Shown: piece after piece, positions 43,986 to 52,917 of the stretch
Position numbering within the stretch: the stretch's first letter is position 1
How the letters are laid out: every line of letters begins with the position of its first letter
DNA from: Aequoribacter fuscus
GTDB taxonomy: Bacteria > Pseudomonadota > Gammaproteobacteria > Pseudomonadales > Halieaceae
Reading direction: 5' to 3'
Length of the DNA: 64,000 nucleotides
Assembly (NCBI RefSeq): GCF_009910365.1
Contig: NZ_CP036423.1
Coordinates: 1,860,001 to 1,924,000, forward strand
Notes under the pieces: model-generated
Database searches by the model: none
Seen by the model: the letters and a program-made list of their open reading frames with translations, nothing else
What the model was told of the DNA's origin: nothing
Program-made: the position numbers and the translations under genes

Positions 43986-44222
43986 CTACATTTTTCACCT
44001 GCATCGAGTAAGTCGCGATGAATCCATGGGTTGCCATAGGTGCCACCACTGGCCATATAAGATTCTTTAATGAGCTTCATCAATCGCTGACCTTCTAGTG
44101 CCCTGTTAGAAAGCGGTTGATGCAGCCAAGCATAAAAACCACTGCGATGCAGTTTAAACACGCGGCACATACTCACCACAGAAAACTCATCGCGGTGATC
44201 ACGAATGAAGGCGTACTTTACT
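43986..44222 (-). pseudogene. IS3-family orfB fragment (transposase N terminus)
   Basis: Reads VKYAFIRDHRDEFSVVSMCR and FKLHRSGFYAW, the standard start of IS3 OrfB with its HTH_21 region, overlapping orfA in a shifted frame as expected for programmed frameshifting. After ASGGTYGNPWIHRDLLDAGEK it runs into IS91 sequence, so the DDE catalytic core is lost. The WIHRDL segment deviates from the usual GSPRIHREL-type sequence. Confidence 0.8.
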
Positions 44223-44496
44223 CGGGGTTGTTGGCAAAGTACTTTGCGGCCTTTTTTAGAATGTCGCGCTCCTCTGTGACTCGATTAAGCTCAGCTTTGA
44301 GCCTAGCAATCTCTGCCTGATCGTCGGATGACTTTATTTCTTTTGGGCTGCCGTGGAAGTCGGTACGCCATTGATAAAGCGTCTTTGTACAAACGCCGAG
44401 TCGCTCCGCGACTTCGGCTACACTGTAGCCGCGCTCAATAACCTGTTTAACCGCCTCTTTTTTAAACTCTTCTGTATATCGTTTGCCTTTGCTCAT
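44218..44496 (-). CDS. IS3-family orfA (HTH protein)
   Basis: A 92-residue OrfA: KGKRYTEEFKKEAVKQVIER, then AEVAERLGVCTKTLYQW (helix-turn-helix) and a leucine-zipper tail EIARLKAELNRVTEERDILKKAAKYF. It normally binds the element ends and, by frameshift with OrfB, makes the transposase. It is intact but stranded. Confidence 0.87.
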   Translation of the reverse strand: MSKGKRYTEEFKKEAVKQVIERGYSVAEVAERLGVCTKTLYQWRTDFHGSPKEIKSSDDQAEIARLKAELNRVTEERDILKKAAKYFANNPE

Positions 44497-44576
44497 AAAC
44501 ACCTCTGGTTGAGTTACATTTTAACTCTTTTAGGTGTCTAGCAAGGGCTGGGAAGTCCAATGCCATGGTTTGCATT

Positions 44577-45917
44577 TCAGTTATTAACCGACGGGATTCG
44601 AGTGGACTCTGGATTTAACTGAAGTGACACCTCACAATCCATATTATTTTTAGTTACATCAGTCACTTTCCATAGCATCTTAAGCTCATTCACCTCTGGC
44701 GCTTTTCCAACACCATAAGCATGCGCTAGAAGAGCAGCTGAAACCCTACTCAATTCTTGATCATGCGCGCAGGCCATCTCTAATTGCCATTGTGAATAAT
44801 CAGACATACGCTCATATAATAGGTTTAAGCACTGCTGAGTATTTTGTTCAGAGGCGGCACGCATATAGCCTGCTTTTAGCTGACGCTTTTGCTTTGCTAG
44901 ATCTAGTCTGTTTCTAATTGATATAAAACTAGGTAATTGAATTAGCTTTCGAATCACAAAGAAGCTCAAGGCCAATGCAAGTATCCCAATGCCTGTGTAT
45001 AGAAAAAGCCATTTATTCTCTTTAAACGAAGGCTTTAATGAAATTTGGCTACCTAAACTCAAACCTGATACTTCAAATTCACGCCCCGGCAATTCTATTG
45101 TTTCAACTGAGTTGGTATCTAGATCGAGCCAAAAGAGTTGATCATCTGGAATAGTGAATGAACCTGCGGTGTTAAAAGTAATGACTGTCTTTTCTTCTCG
45201 AATACCCTGTATTGATCCTCTAACCGTTTTGTCGTTCACCTTTGCCGGTGCTTGGTATACCTGAAGCCCGTCAAGCTTAATCTCAGGGGAGTCTGGTATC
45301 GACATAGCTGGGGCTGAATCAATCGTGAAGCGCCTAATACGGGTGACGGCATCACCGACCTGATACTCTTCAAGCTCGCCTTCCCAAGATTCATCCACCG
45401 TAAAATCCGTCGATGCGACCCAATAATCCAAAGCCTCTGATCCTGGTGGTGCTTGTATTTCAAGCTCTGGTGCCTCTAGCGTAATTTCTCCTTCGATCAC
45501 ACCATGCATTTCAGTATCGACAGAAATAAAAACCGTTAGAGGGGGAGTCTGCAGACGGCCTGTTTTTTGGGCATAGAGGTAAAAACTCCAACTTTGAAAC
45601 GACCAGGTATCGCCATCTCGTCGCCTTGAATCATTAAAAGCAAAACTTGAGGTTGGGCGCACTAAAGTTTCAGCCACAATGAAATCATGTACCTTAGTGC
45701 CACGCTTAAACCAACGATCAGTACCGACTTCGACCGAGATTTCAATCGGTGCTTTCTGATACAGCGGTGGTTTTTTTTCAATAACAAGCTGCGCCTCTAA
45801 CTCACCTGCTGAGATAAGATCTTCAATGGTTTTGATTTCTATTGATTCTGTTGCCTGCGCAAATTGAACACTTAGTGAAAGCAGCATGAGCCATAACAAA
45901 CGAATGGATTTATTCAT
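44577..45917 (-). CDS. BatD-like membrane protein of the MoxR-Bat operon
   Basis: A 446-residue protein with a signal peptide ending at QA|TE (about residue 22), a long beta-rich extracytoplasmic region (KPPLYQKAPIEISVEVGTDRWF and on) and one membrane helix near residues 305-328 before a cytoplasmic tail. This is the usual BatD layout. It is the last gene of the seven-gene operon; its start overlaps the preceding stop by 4 bases. The stop codon is only 18 bases from the IS3 end, so the natural C terminus could have been trimmed. Confidence 0.8.
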   Translation of the reverse strand: MNKSIRLLWLMLLSLSVQFAQATESIEIKTIEDLISAGELEAQLVIEKKPPLYQKAPIEISVEVGTDRWFKRGTKVHDFIVAETLVRPTSSFAFNDSRRRDGDTWSFQSWSFYLYAQKTGRLQTPPLTVFISVDTEMHGVIEGEITLEAPELEIQAPPGSEALDYWVASTDFTVDESWEGELEEYQVGDAVTRIRRFTIDSAPAMSIPDSPEIKLDGLQVYQAPAKVNDKTVRGSIQGIREEKTVITFNTAGSFTIPDDQLFWLDLDTNSVETIELPGREFEVSGLSLGSQISLKPSFKENKWLFLYTGIGILALALSFFVIRKLIQLPSFISIRNRLDLAKQKRQLKAGYMRAASEQNTQQCLNLLYERMSDYSQWQLEMACAHDQELSRVSAALLAHAYGVGKAPEVNELKMLWKVTDVTKNNMDCEVSLQLNPESTRIPSVNN

Positions 45918-46609
45918 TGCGAGCCCTCTTCTTTTGCTTCCTTTCCTTCTTTTTCGTCTTGCTCAAGCTGAAGATAAAATTTAGTACTTAGAAATTCAGA
46001 AGGATCACGTTGTATTTGTCTAAGCCACATATCGGTTAGATTGGGGTCTTGCAATAACTCATCGGCACTGAGTTGCTCTACCTCCATGCTTTGACGTTCA
46101 CTACCTTCAGAAGATTTTGGTCCCTCATCGGTTTTTGGATTAAGCTCACCTCTTTCACTAGCTTGGCTTTCCGACAAGCGCTGATTATCTTTAATCAGCT
46201 GCTCAATAATTGGCAGATTAACTTTCAGCGCAGGGTGGTCTGGGTAGTGTTTCGCCAATTCTTGGTAAGCACGCCTTGCAGGTATGTATTCGCGCTGATG
46301 AGCTAATGCATTGGCTCGAGTTAACAAAGACTGTGCATCTTTAAAGCGTGAAAAATAATTAGCTGCTTCGTCAAAGTCTTCAGCGGCATATAAACTAAAG
46401 CCCTGCCATCTAGGGTTTTCAAAAGTTCGAGCAGCACGTTGATAATCACCCAACTCGAACCATAGCCGCCCTTGTTGATCTGGGGTTAGCCATAAATTCA
46501 CAAAGGATTGCGTGTCGGTAAACGCCCAAACTAACACTGAGGCTATAAACACGGCCGATATACGCCTGCTTTTGCTTACATCTTTTATACGCTTCGCATG
46601 CTTCACCAT
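45914..46609 (-). CDS. TPR-containing Bat-operon protein (BatC/BatE-like)
   Basis: A 231-residue protein with an N-terminal membrane anchor (SAVFIASVLVWAFTDTQSFV), TPR-like helices (GRLWFELGDYQRAARTFENP; FDEAANYFSRF; ARRAYQELAKHYPDHP) and a highly charged low-complexity C terminus rich in Glu, Lys and Ser. It overlaps both neighbours by a few bases. It is predicted to be a scaffold for the two VWA proteins. Confidence 0.8.
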   Translation of the reverse strand: MVKHAKRIKDVSKSRRISAVFIASVLVWAFTDTQSFVNLWLTPDQQGRLWFELGDYQRAARTFENPRWQGFSLYAAEDFDEAANYFSRFKDAQSLLTRANALAHQREYIPARRAYQELAKHYPDHPALKVNLPIIEQLIKDNQRLSESQASERGELNPKTDEGPKSSEGSERQSMEVEQLSADELLQDPNLTDMWLRQIQRDPSEFLSTKFYLQLEQDEKEGKEAKEEGSQ

Positions 46610-47574
46610 TTCAGCGACCAGCCCTGTCTAAACCACAATAAGAACAGCAACATAATAGGTCCAACAAAGTAATAGCCTGAATCTATCCATGGTCTTGAAC
46701 TGTCTTCACTAAGTTCATAATGTCGATTAATACGGCTAAGAATTTGTTTAACATCGTCATCGCTAGCGCTTACTCGCTGGTAGGAGCCAGCAGCGGCACT
46801 GGCCAGTTTTTTCAATTCTGCTTCTTGAAGTGGCAAAGCAGAATTTTCAAGCCCTCGTTCCGCATCCTTATTCATTTCATCTACGGTTTTACCCATACCC
46901 CAAACAATCACTTGCATACCTGATGCTTTACCCAATTCCTTAAATGCATCGATGGAAGCTTGCGAGGCCCCATCAGTAACGATCAATAATGTTGCTGAAT
47001 TTTGATCTTTTCCTTTTGTAAGCAATTTTCGAACAATAGGTAGGTTCAACTCAGGTGACTTGCCCTCTTTAGGTAACATACCCACGTATAAAGCATCTAA
47101 ATAATGCAGTAGCAGATTTCTATCATCCGATAACGGTAATACCATATGGCCAGAACCTGCATAGGCAAGCAAGGCTGTATAAGCATCCCCTCTAGCTTTA
47201 GCTAACTCTAAGACTTTACTTCTTGCTCTTTGCATTCTATCAGGCTGAAGGTCCTCACTGCTCATGGAGTCACTTAAGTCCATCGCAATCACAAGCGCGG
47301 CAGAGTCTACGGCAAAGGGCGACTCACCCCGTGACCAACTCGGGCCTGCCAGAGCGATAACTAATAGGGGAATCACCAAGGCCGAAACCCACAAAGGAGA
47401 GAACAAGCGGCGCTGACTACCGCGCACGATCATTTTTGGCAGCAGATGCGGTGCAATAACCGCCTGCCATTGACGAGCATAATCACCTGTACGCCATTGC
47501 AGATAAGTGATTGCCGCAAAAGGGATCAATAATAAAAACCATTCAGGTCTTAGAAAGTGAAAGTTTGCAAGCAC
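46603..47574 (-). CDS. VWA-domain membrane protein (BatB-like)
   Basis: A 323-residue protein with two N-terminal helices, a von Willebrand A domain from about residue 92, and a C-terminal helix. The MIDAS metal site is Asp99-x-Ser101-x-Ser103 (AMDLSDSMSS), with TLLIVTDGASQ supplying the later Asp. BatB and BatA likely form a metal-dependent pair in the membrane. It overlaps the TPR gene by 7 bases and follows BatA by 2 bases. Confidence 0.88.
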   Translation of the reverse strand: MLANFHFLRPEWFLLLIPFAAITYLQWRTGDYARQWQAVIAPHLLPKMIVRGSQRRLFSPLWVSALVIPLLVIALAGPSWSRGESPFAVDSAALVIAMDLSDSMSSEDLQPDRMQRARSKVLELAKARGDAYTALLAYAGSGHMVLPLSDDRNLLLHYLDALYVGMLPKEGKSPELNLPIVRKLLTKGKDQNSATLLIVTDGASQASIDAFKELGKASGMQVIVWGMGKTVDEMNKDAERGLENSALPLQEAELKKLASAAAGSYQRVSASDDDVKQILSRINRHYELSEDSSRPWIDSGYYFVGPIMLLFLLWFRQGWSLKW

Positions 47575-47576
47575 GA

Positions 47577-48563
47577 TTAGCTAAGCCTCCTCTTCCTGTG
47601 ACCTAAGAGTGAAAACAACGGCATGGCAATCACGTACAACAAGGCAAACGCCATCAGCGGTATATGAAACAGAGAAGTACGCGGACGGTAAGAAAGGCTG
47701 TCGTAACTCGCAGGCTCTAATTCATCAATGCGCTGATAAGTTTCTTGCAAAGCTTTCAAATCAGCAGCATTAAAACTAACGCCACCGGTTGTTTGTGCGA
47801 TAGAGTCTAAAACCTCTAAATCTAAGGCTTCTTCACCAACTGTTTCAGGATCACCCACCGCCACTGTATAGATAGTTACACCTTCTGCCTTAGCCACTTG
47901 TGCAGCATCTAAGGGAGGGACTTTACTGCCCGTATCATTACCATCAGTCAGTACAATCAATACTCTGTTTTTGGTTTTAGACTCACGAAAATGTGCAATC
48001 GATAAACCAATTGCATCACCTAATGCGGTGCTTGGTCCTGCCATGTTAACAATGCTCTCATCGAGTAAGGCCAGCCAAGTCTCTCGATCATCGGTAAACG
48101 GAGCTTGCAGGTACGCTGCACTACCAAACACAATCAAGCCTAGTCGATCACCCTCGCGCCCTGCTACAAATTGCTTAAGCACTTGTTTTGCTGCACTTAA
48201 ACGATCTGTTTGCTTGCCTGTTGCATCAACAAAGTCGGTAGCTTCCATCGAGCCTGAGATGTCCACAGCCAGCATTAAATCACGTGCGGTTTTCTCAATT
48301 TTAATCGGCTCACCAACCCAAACAGGGCGAGCTAGAGCCAATACCAATAGGCACCAACCGATCAAACTCGCTACGGCCTGAATGACCAGGCGCCTGCGAA
48401 CGCTGGCACCTGAGCGTGGGGTTTCACCGCTTAAATCAACCAAGCGCTGAAAATATGGCACTTGCAGCGAATCACTGCTTTCTCTGTGGGCTGGGGCTAA
48501 CCAACGAATCAATAATGGCGCCAGAAGAAAAACAAAAGCCCAAGCTTCGCTAAACTCAAGCAT
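47577..48563 (-). CDS. VWA-domain membrane protein (BatA-like)
   Basis: A 328-residue protein with N-terminal helices (AFVFLLAPLLIRWL; LIGWCLLVLALARP), a VWA domain with MIDAS residues Asp101, Ser103 and Ser105 (LAVDISGSMEATD) and VLIVLTDGNDTGSK, and a final helix. The frame opens at 48605, but the Met at 48563 is preceded by AGGAT and begins the first helix, leaving an 8-base overlap with the DUF4381 gene. Confidence 0.88.
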   Translation of the reverse strand: MLEFSEAWAFVFLLAPLLIRWLAPAHRESSDSLQVPYFQRLVDLSGETPRSGASVRRRLVIQAVASLIGWCLLVLALARPVWVGEPIKIEKTARDLMLAVDISGSMEATDFVDATGKQTDRLSAAKQVLKQFVAGREGDRLGLIVFGSAAYLQAPFTDDRETWLALLDESIVNMAGPSTALGDAIGLSIAHFRESKTKNRVLIVLTDGNDTGSKVPPLDAAQVAKAEGVTIYTVAVGDPETVGEEALDLEVLDSIAQTTGGVSFNAADLKALQETYQRIDELEPASYDSLSYRPRTSLFHIPLMAFALLYVIAMPLFSLLGHRKRRLS

Positions 48564-49071
48564 GGCTATCCTGAACCCTATGTCGTATGATCCAGCGTTC
48601 AACATCCGCTATTACCGCCTCTAGATCTATGAGCTCTAGCTCTTCTTCAACAAGAGGTGCATAGGCAAGATATTCAAGCTGTTCTATCGGCAAGCACTCT
48701 TCATCAGGTGCCAACTCAGACAAAGCCTGAGCATAAGCTAAGCCTTGTAGGTTAGACATGGCCTCTCGACCTGCCGCGGCGACTGCGGTGGCTTTAAGCA
48801 AGGGCGCAATATCTCTCACCGCTTCTTTAGAATTTTCTTTCAATCGTAATTTAATCTCAGAAAGCTCAGCCAAAGCTTCTCGGCGGTAACGATTGGCTAA
48901 ATATCGCTGTCTGATCCGCCAAACCGTTCTTATGATAAGTACTACAATCAGTGCTAAAAGTAACCACCAGCCAGGTGTTTGAGGCCATAATGAAATCTGC
49001 TCAGGAAATTCTGGCTCAATAAAAGAACGCAGTACCGGATTCCCCCAAGTTGAATCAAACACTTTATTCAT
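48556..49071 (-). CDS. DUF4381-domain membrane protein
   Basis: A 171-residue protein with one N-terminal helix (WWLLLALIVVLIIRTVW) following a short proline-rich periplasmic segment, then a cytoplasmic helical region (YRREALAELSEIKLRL). This is the standard DUF4381 protein between the DUF58 and VWA genes of Bat operons. Role unknown. It overlaps the DUF58 gene by 4 bases. Confidence 0.85.
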   Translation of the reverse strand: MNKVFDSTWGNPVLRSFIEPEFPEQISLWPQTPGWWLLLALIVVLIIRTVWRIRQRYLANRYRREALAELSEIKLRLKENSKEAVRDIAPLLKATAVAAAGREAMSNLQGLAYAQALSELAPDEECLPIEQLEYLAYAPLVEEELELIDLEAVIADVERWIIRHRVQDSHA

Positions 49072-50033
49072 ATCTTGGCACCTATCTTAGAACCTAAGGC
49101 AATCAGCAGCTGTCTTAAAGGATCATCTACGGTGTTGATTTCAATTAAAGGTAAGCCGAAGCGCTCAAGCGCATCACTCATGTGCTTTACGTGATTTAGA
49201 TAACTGTCTTCGAAACGACTTTGTAATTGTTGATGTGTGCCCGAGACGATAATCTGCATTTCGCCATCAGAAACCACCAGCTCTTGAAGATTAGGCAGCT
49301 CTTGCTCTGCACGATCAAATACCTTGATGGCAATCACATCGTTTTTGATTGAGAGTCTTTTTAGTTTCTCATCGCTTTGTTCATTCCAGCCAAAGCCATC
49401 ACCAATATAGATAACTAGAGCATCGTGTTTGACATACCTGAGCAGCACATCGAATGCTTCGTTAAATTGTTCGGCATTAGCTTGACAGCCCGAGCTTAAA
49501 GCAGCATTAGTCTTTTCTAAACGCTTAAGAATATTAAATACCGTTTCTCGGCTGCGCTGCGGTTTAAAATAGTAACTATTCTGATCATCAAAGATCAAAG
49601 CACCAACTCGATCACCCGATCCTAATACGCGCCATGCAGCCAATGCGGCAATCTCTGCAGCAACTGCAGATTTCATTGCATGCTCTGAGCCAAAATACAT
49701 ACTGACGCGTTGATCCACAAAGAGAAAAATCTGCCGCTCTTTTTCTTCGGTATAAACACGCACATGGGGCTTGCCGGTACGGTTGGTCACTTTCCAATCC
49801 ATGGTGCGAATATCATCGCCTGGACGGTAGTGACGCAGCTCCTCAAAATTTAGGCCTCGACCGCGTAGCCTTGAGCCATGTCTGCCGCTAAGAATACTAT
49901 TCACCGGCTGGCGTGGCAGAAAAGAGAAGCCGCGGGCTGTAAATTCTAAGGCTCGCAAACGCGCAAGACTGACCGCAACACGATCGTCTTGTTCGCTATC
50001 AGCCTCTTGATTAATGCCCTTAAACCATTTCAT
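49068..50033 (-). CDS. DUF58-domain protein
   Basis: A 321-residue protein with the diagnostic DUF58 segment (RGRGLNFEELRHYRPGDDIRT, then MDWKVTNRTGKPHVR) and a degenerate VWA-like fold behind it (IFLFVDQRVSMYFG). It has no membrane helix. It always accompanies MoxR and is probably its partner or substrate in assembling membrane or periplasmic complexes. Confidence 0.9.
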   Translation of the reverse strand: MKWFKGINQEADSEQDDRVAVSLARLRALEFTARGFSFLPRQPVNSILSGRHGSRLRGRGLNFEELRHYRPGDDIRTMDWKVTNRTGKPHVRVYTEEKERQIFLFVDQRVSMYFGSEHAMKSAVAAEIAALAAWRVLGSGDRVGALIFDDQNSYYFKPQRSRETVFNILKRLEKTNAALSSGCQANAEQFNEAFDVLLRYVKHDALVIYIGDGFGWNEQSDEKLKRLSIKNDVIAIKVFDRAEQELPNLQELVVSDGEMQIIVSGTHQQLQSRFEDSYLNHVKHMSDALERFGLPLIEINTVDDPLRQLLIALGSKIGAKI

Positions 50034-50069
50034 CGGAACTTATTTAGGATTAATTTATGCAGGGGTCAT

Positions 50070-51044
50070 TTATGCAGGAAGAACCTGCTTTAAGATTTCA
50101 TCAATAACAGCATCAGCATTTACTGAATCAGCCAGTGCGTCGTAACTTAAAATTAAGCGATGGCGCAGAACCGAGTGTGCAACACCTCGAACATCATCGG
50201 GCGTGACATAGTCCCGACCTGCAAGCCATGCTGAGGCACGCGCACATTTATCTAAGGCAATACTGGCCCTTGGGCTTGAACCCACTCTAATCCAATCTTT
50301 CAAAGGTGAATCGGGATATCTTTTAGGGTCGCGTGTAGCCATCACTAAAGCGACAATGTATTTATTGATATTAGTAGATACGGTAATAGCGGCTACTTCC
50401 TCTCTTGCAGCAAAAACCATATCTTGAGAAAAACGAGGCTCTTCTATTGCCTCACCGGCCTCCTCCCCTCTAACCAAATTAATAATGGCTTCTTCGGCAG
50501 CATCATCAGGATAATCGACATTAACCTTCATCAAAAAACGATCCATCTGAGCTTCAGGCAGAGGATAGGTACCCTCTTGCTCAATCGGATTTTGAGTGGC
50601 CAACACCATAAATAGAGGCGGAAGCTCATAGCTTTTACCGGCAACCGTCACGGTACGTTCTTCCATGGCCTCTAACAAAGCAGCTTGGACTTTTGCAGGC
50701 GCACGGTTAATTTCATCGGCAAGTACGATATTATTAAATACCGGGCCTTGCTGAAACTGAAGCAGCTGACGTCCTTCAACTTCTTGATAGACCTCGTTAC
50801 CGGTAACATCTGAAGGCAGCAAATCAGGCGTAAACTGTATACGCCCCAAGCTGGTTTCTAAACAACGCGCCAAGGTTTTTACCGCTCGGGTTTTCGCCGT
50901 GCCAGGCAGCCCTTCAAGTAAAACATTGCCATTGATCAGCAAAGAAAACAGTAAGGTTCTAACCACCTGCTCTTGGCCAACAACCGCACGGTTAATCGCA
51001 TCATTAAGCGACTGAAACGCTTCAAGGTTCGTGTTAGCTTGCAT
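50070..51044 (-). CDS. MoxR-family AAA+ ATPase
   Basis: A 324-residue AAA+ protein with Walker A GLPGTAKT (residues 45-52), Walker B VLADEINRAP and the VLATQNPIEQEGTYPLPEAQ sensor region typical of MoxR. MoxR proteins act as chaperones for metalloenzyme or VWA complexes and have been tied to envelope stress. It is the first gene of the operon. The region between its start and the IS91 end (51045-51099) is only 55 bases, so its native promoter is probably gone and expression may come from the IS. Confidence 0.92.
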   Translation of the reverse strand: MQANTNLEAFQSLNDAINRAVVGQEQVVRTLLFSLLINGNVLLEGLPGTAKTRAVKTLARCLETSLGRIQFTPDLLPSDVTGNEVYQEVEGRQLLQFQQGPVFNNIVLADEINRAPAKVQAALLEAMEERTVTVAGKSYELPPLFMVLATQNPIEQEGTYPLPEAQMDRFLMKVNVDYPDDAAEEAIINLVRGEEAGEAIEEPRFSQDMVFAAREEVAAITVSTNINKYIVALVMATRDPKRYPDSPLKDWIRVGSSPRASIALDKCARASAWLAGRDYVTPDDVRGVAHSVLRHRLILSYDALADSVNADAVIDEILKQVLPA

Positions 51045-51099
51045 AGTTTATCCTTAAAAAACCATTAATTGGTACGAACCACTTCACTAGGTCGCCACG

Positions 51100-52870
51100 G
51101 AGTATAGGAAGAATAAACGCCGTTTTTCTCCAAGTCCAGCCACTGTAGACCGCGAATGACGGCCTGCTTTGCCAGTGGGTGATTCTGAATCCGGCCCGTG
51201 TAGCCATCGATCCCGCCGAAAATTCACCCGTTTTTCCCGACAGCCGGGGCCAACCCAAGCCGCCGGCATAACGCATCCCTGCCGCGGCTGAATTACCGCA
51301 GCATCGTGATCGGAATCGTTTGGGACGGGTCAGGTAAACAGACCCGGCGACAGGCCAGCCGGTGGTGCCCGGCTCTCGGGCAACGGGCTGGACTCGTTGG
51401 TTTCGGCTTTTTGCTTCAGATGGTCGAGGATCTGCTTGATCACTACCGGATCTTCAATACAGGCAATCACCTTCATGGCACCGCCGCATTCGCTGCAAGT
51501 CTCGATGTCGATTTGGAATACACGCTTGAGCCGCTGTGCCCATTTCATCGACGCTCGCCGCCCAGCGGGTGTTGGCGGCTCATCCGATACCTTGACCTTT
51601 TTGCTCCCCTTGCCCCTCATGGCAGGTGTAACCAGGGCGCGGTGCTTGCTGTTGGGCGCAAACACCCCATGAAACCGGGTAAGGTTCACACGTGGCTTCG
51701 GCACCAACGCCGACAGTCTTGCGATGAAGTCCAGCGGCTCAAAGATCACATGCGTGGTGCCGTCCCGGTACGGCGTCTTGAGCTGGTAGCGCACGTTGCC
51801 ATTCTTCGTGAGCGACAGCCGTTTCTCAGACACCGCCGGGCGGCTGATGTAGTGGCACAGCCGTTCGAGTTTGCTGCGCTCATGGGCCTTGGCCGCTACG
51901 CCGGCATGTAGCGAGAAACCGGCAACCTTACCGGGCATGTCACCAAACTGATCTTCCGGGTCGCAGGCGGGCAGTGTCTGCAGGGTGAACACCTTGCGCC
52001 CTGCCTGTGGCCCCACGGCGATGCGATACGTGATGGAATGCCCCAGCAGTGGAGTCATCGCATCTTCATCCACCGCATCCAAGGCCAGGTAACTGTTTTC
52101 AGCATCCCGCTCCAGTAGGCCTTGCCGCTCCAAATAGCGGCCGACCCGATGGGCGATGGTGTGCGCCAGTTGGGTGAGTTCGGCGCTGGTCGGCGCCCTG
52201 ACCCAGAGGAACCGGGCTGTTCCATTGGGACGCTCAACGTACACGCCATCGAGGAACAGCATGTGAAAGTGAATGTTGAGGTTCAGTGCACTGCCGAAGC
52301 GCTGGATCAGGGTGACGGCACCGGTCTTGGCCGCTTGGTGGGTATAGCCCGCTTTCTTGACCAGATGCGTGGCGATGACGCGGTAAACGATGCCCAACAC
52401 CCGGCCCATGACCTCCGGCCGGCTGGCGAACAGAAAGCGCAATTGAAAGGGAAAGCTGAGTACCCATTGGCGCATGGGCTGTACGGGCAGAACCTCATCG
52501 ACCAGTAGCGCGGCGCTTTCGGCCATACGCCGTGCGCCACAACTAGGACAGAAGCCCCGACGTTTGCAGCTGAACGCAACCAGGTGCTCAGCGTGACACG
52601 ACTCACAACGCACCCGCAGAAAGCCGTGTTCGAGACGGCCGCATTTGAGGTAGTCGTCAAACTCGCGTTGCACATAGCCGGGCAGTTCCCTGCCCTGCGC
52701 CGCCAAATGGGCAGCGAACGTCGGGTAGTATTCTTCGACGATCCGATAGAGCAGGGTTTGCTCGGGCCGGTGACGCTGGTAACGACCAGTGTTCTCGTCC
52801 CGGCTGGCCATCCTGGCCGCCACTTGGGGCATGATCCGCATCCTTGCGATACTGTGTTTTTATACAGTTT
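51100..52870 (-). mobile_element. IS91-family element, apparently full length
   Basis: The left end at 51100 matches the left end of the truncated copy (42748). The right end is placed loosely after the transposase start, between about 52860 and 52910, where an acyl-CoA synthetase fragment begins. It carries one transposase gene on the minus strand. No terminal inverted repeat or target duplication is expected in this rolling-circle family. Confidence 0.82.
51330..52841 (-). CDS. IS91-family Y2/HUH transposase
   Basis: A 503-residue rolling-circle transposase. The N-terminal zinc-finger region has paired cysteines (RCESCHAEHLVAFSCKRRGF, then CPSCG), the HUH metal site is IHFH near residue 193, and the C-terminal part holds the REP-like YISRPAVSEKRL tyrosine region and a final CSECGG knuckle. 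It nicks at oriIS and moves single-stranded DNA toward terIS. Complete and presumably active, so it could also act on the truncated copy's remaining oriIS end. Confidence 0.92.
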   Translation of the reverse strand: MRIMPQVAARMASRDENTGRYQRHRPEQTLLYRIVEEYYPTFAAHLAAQGRELPGYVQREFDDYLKCGRLEHGFLRVRCESCHAEHLVAFSCKRRGFCPSCGARRMAESAALLVDEVLPVQPMRQWVLSFPFQLRFLFASRPEVMGRVLGIVYRVIATHLVKKAGYTHQAAKTGAVTLIQRFGSALNLNIHFHMLFLDGVYVERPNGTARFLWVRAPTSAELTQLAHTIAHRVGRYLERQGLLERDAENSYLALDAVDEDAMTPLLGHSITYRIAVGPQAGRKVFTLQTLPACDPEDQFGDMPGKVAGFSLHAGVAAKAHERSKLERLCHYISRPAVSEKRLSLTKNGNVRYQLKTPYRDGTTHVIFEPLDFIARLSALVPKPRVNLTRFHGVFAPNSKHRALVTPAMRGKGSKKVKVSDEPPTPAGRRASMKWAQRLKRVFQIDIETCSECGGAMKVIACIEDPVVIKQILDHLKQKAETNESSPLPESRAPPAGLSPGLFT

Positions 52871-52917
52871 ATCGCTCAGCTGCGAGATATTGAAGTCTCA
52901 GCTGTGATGCCAGCCAA

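Larger units (their letters stand above)
43986..44559 (-). mobile_element. IS3-family element, 3' part missing
   Basis: The outer end at about 44559 reads TGGACTTCCCAGCCCTTGCT on the minus strand, opening with the TG of IS3-family ends. orfA is intact and orfB is cut at 43985 by the IS91-family remnant. The other inverted repeat is absent, so the element cannot move alone. Confidence 0.75.

Noticed and set aside
51306-51911. 201-codon plus-strand frame in both IS91 copies
   Set aside because: It lies antisense to the IS91 transposase and is duplicated only because the element is.
42748-52870. Classical composite transposon with IS-flanked target duplication
   Set aside because: IS91-type elements move by rolling circle without inverted ends or target duplication, and one copy is truncated, so only IS91-style read-through is proposed.
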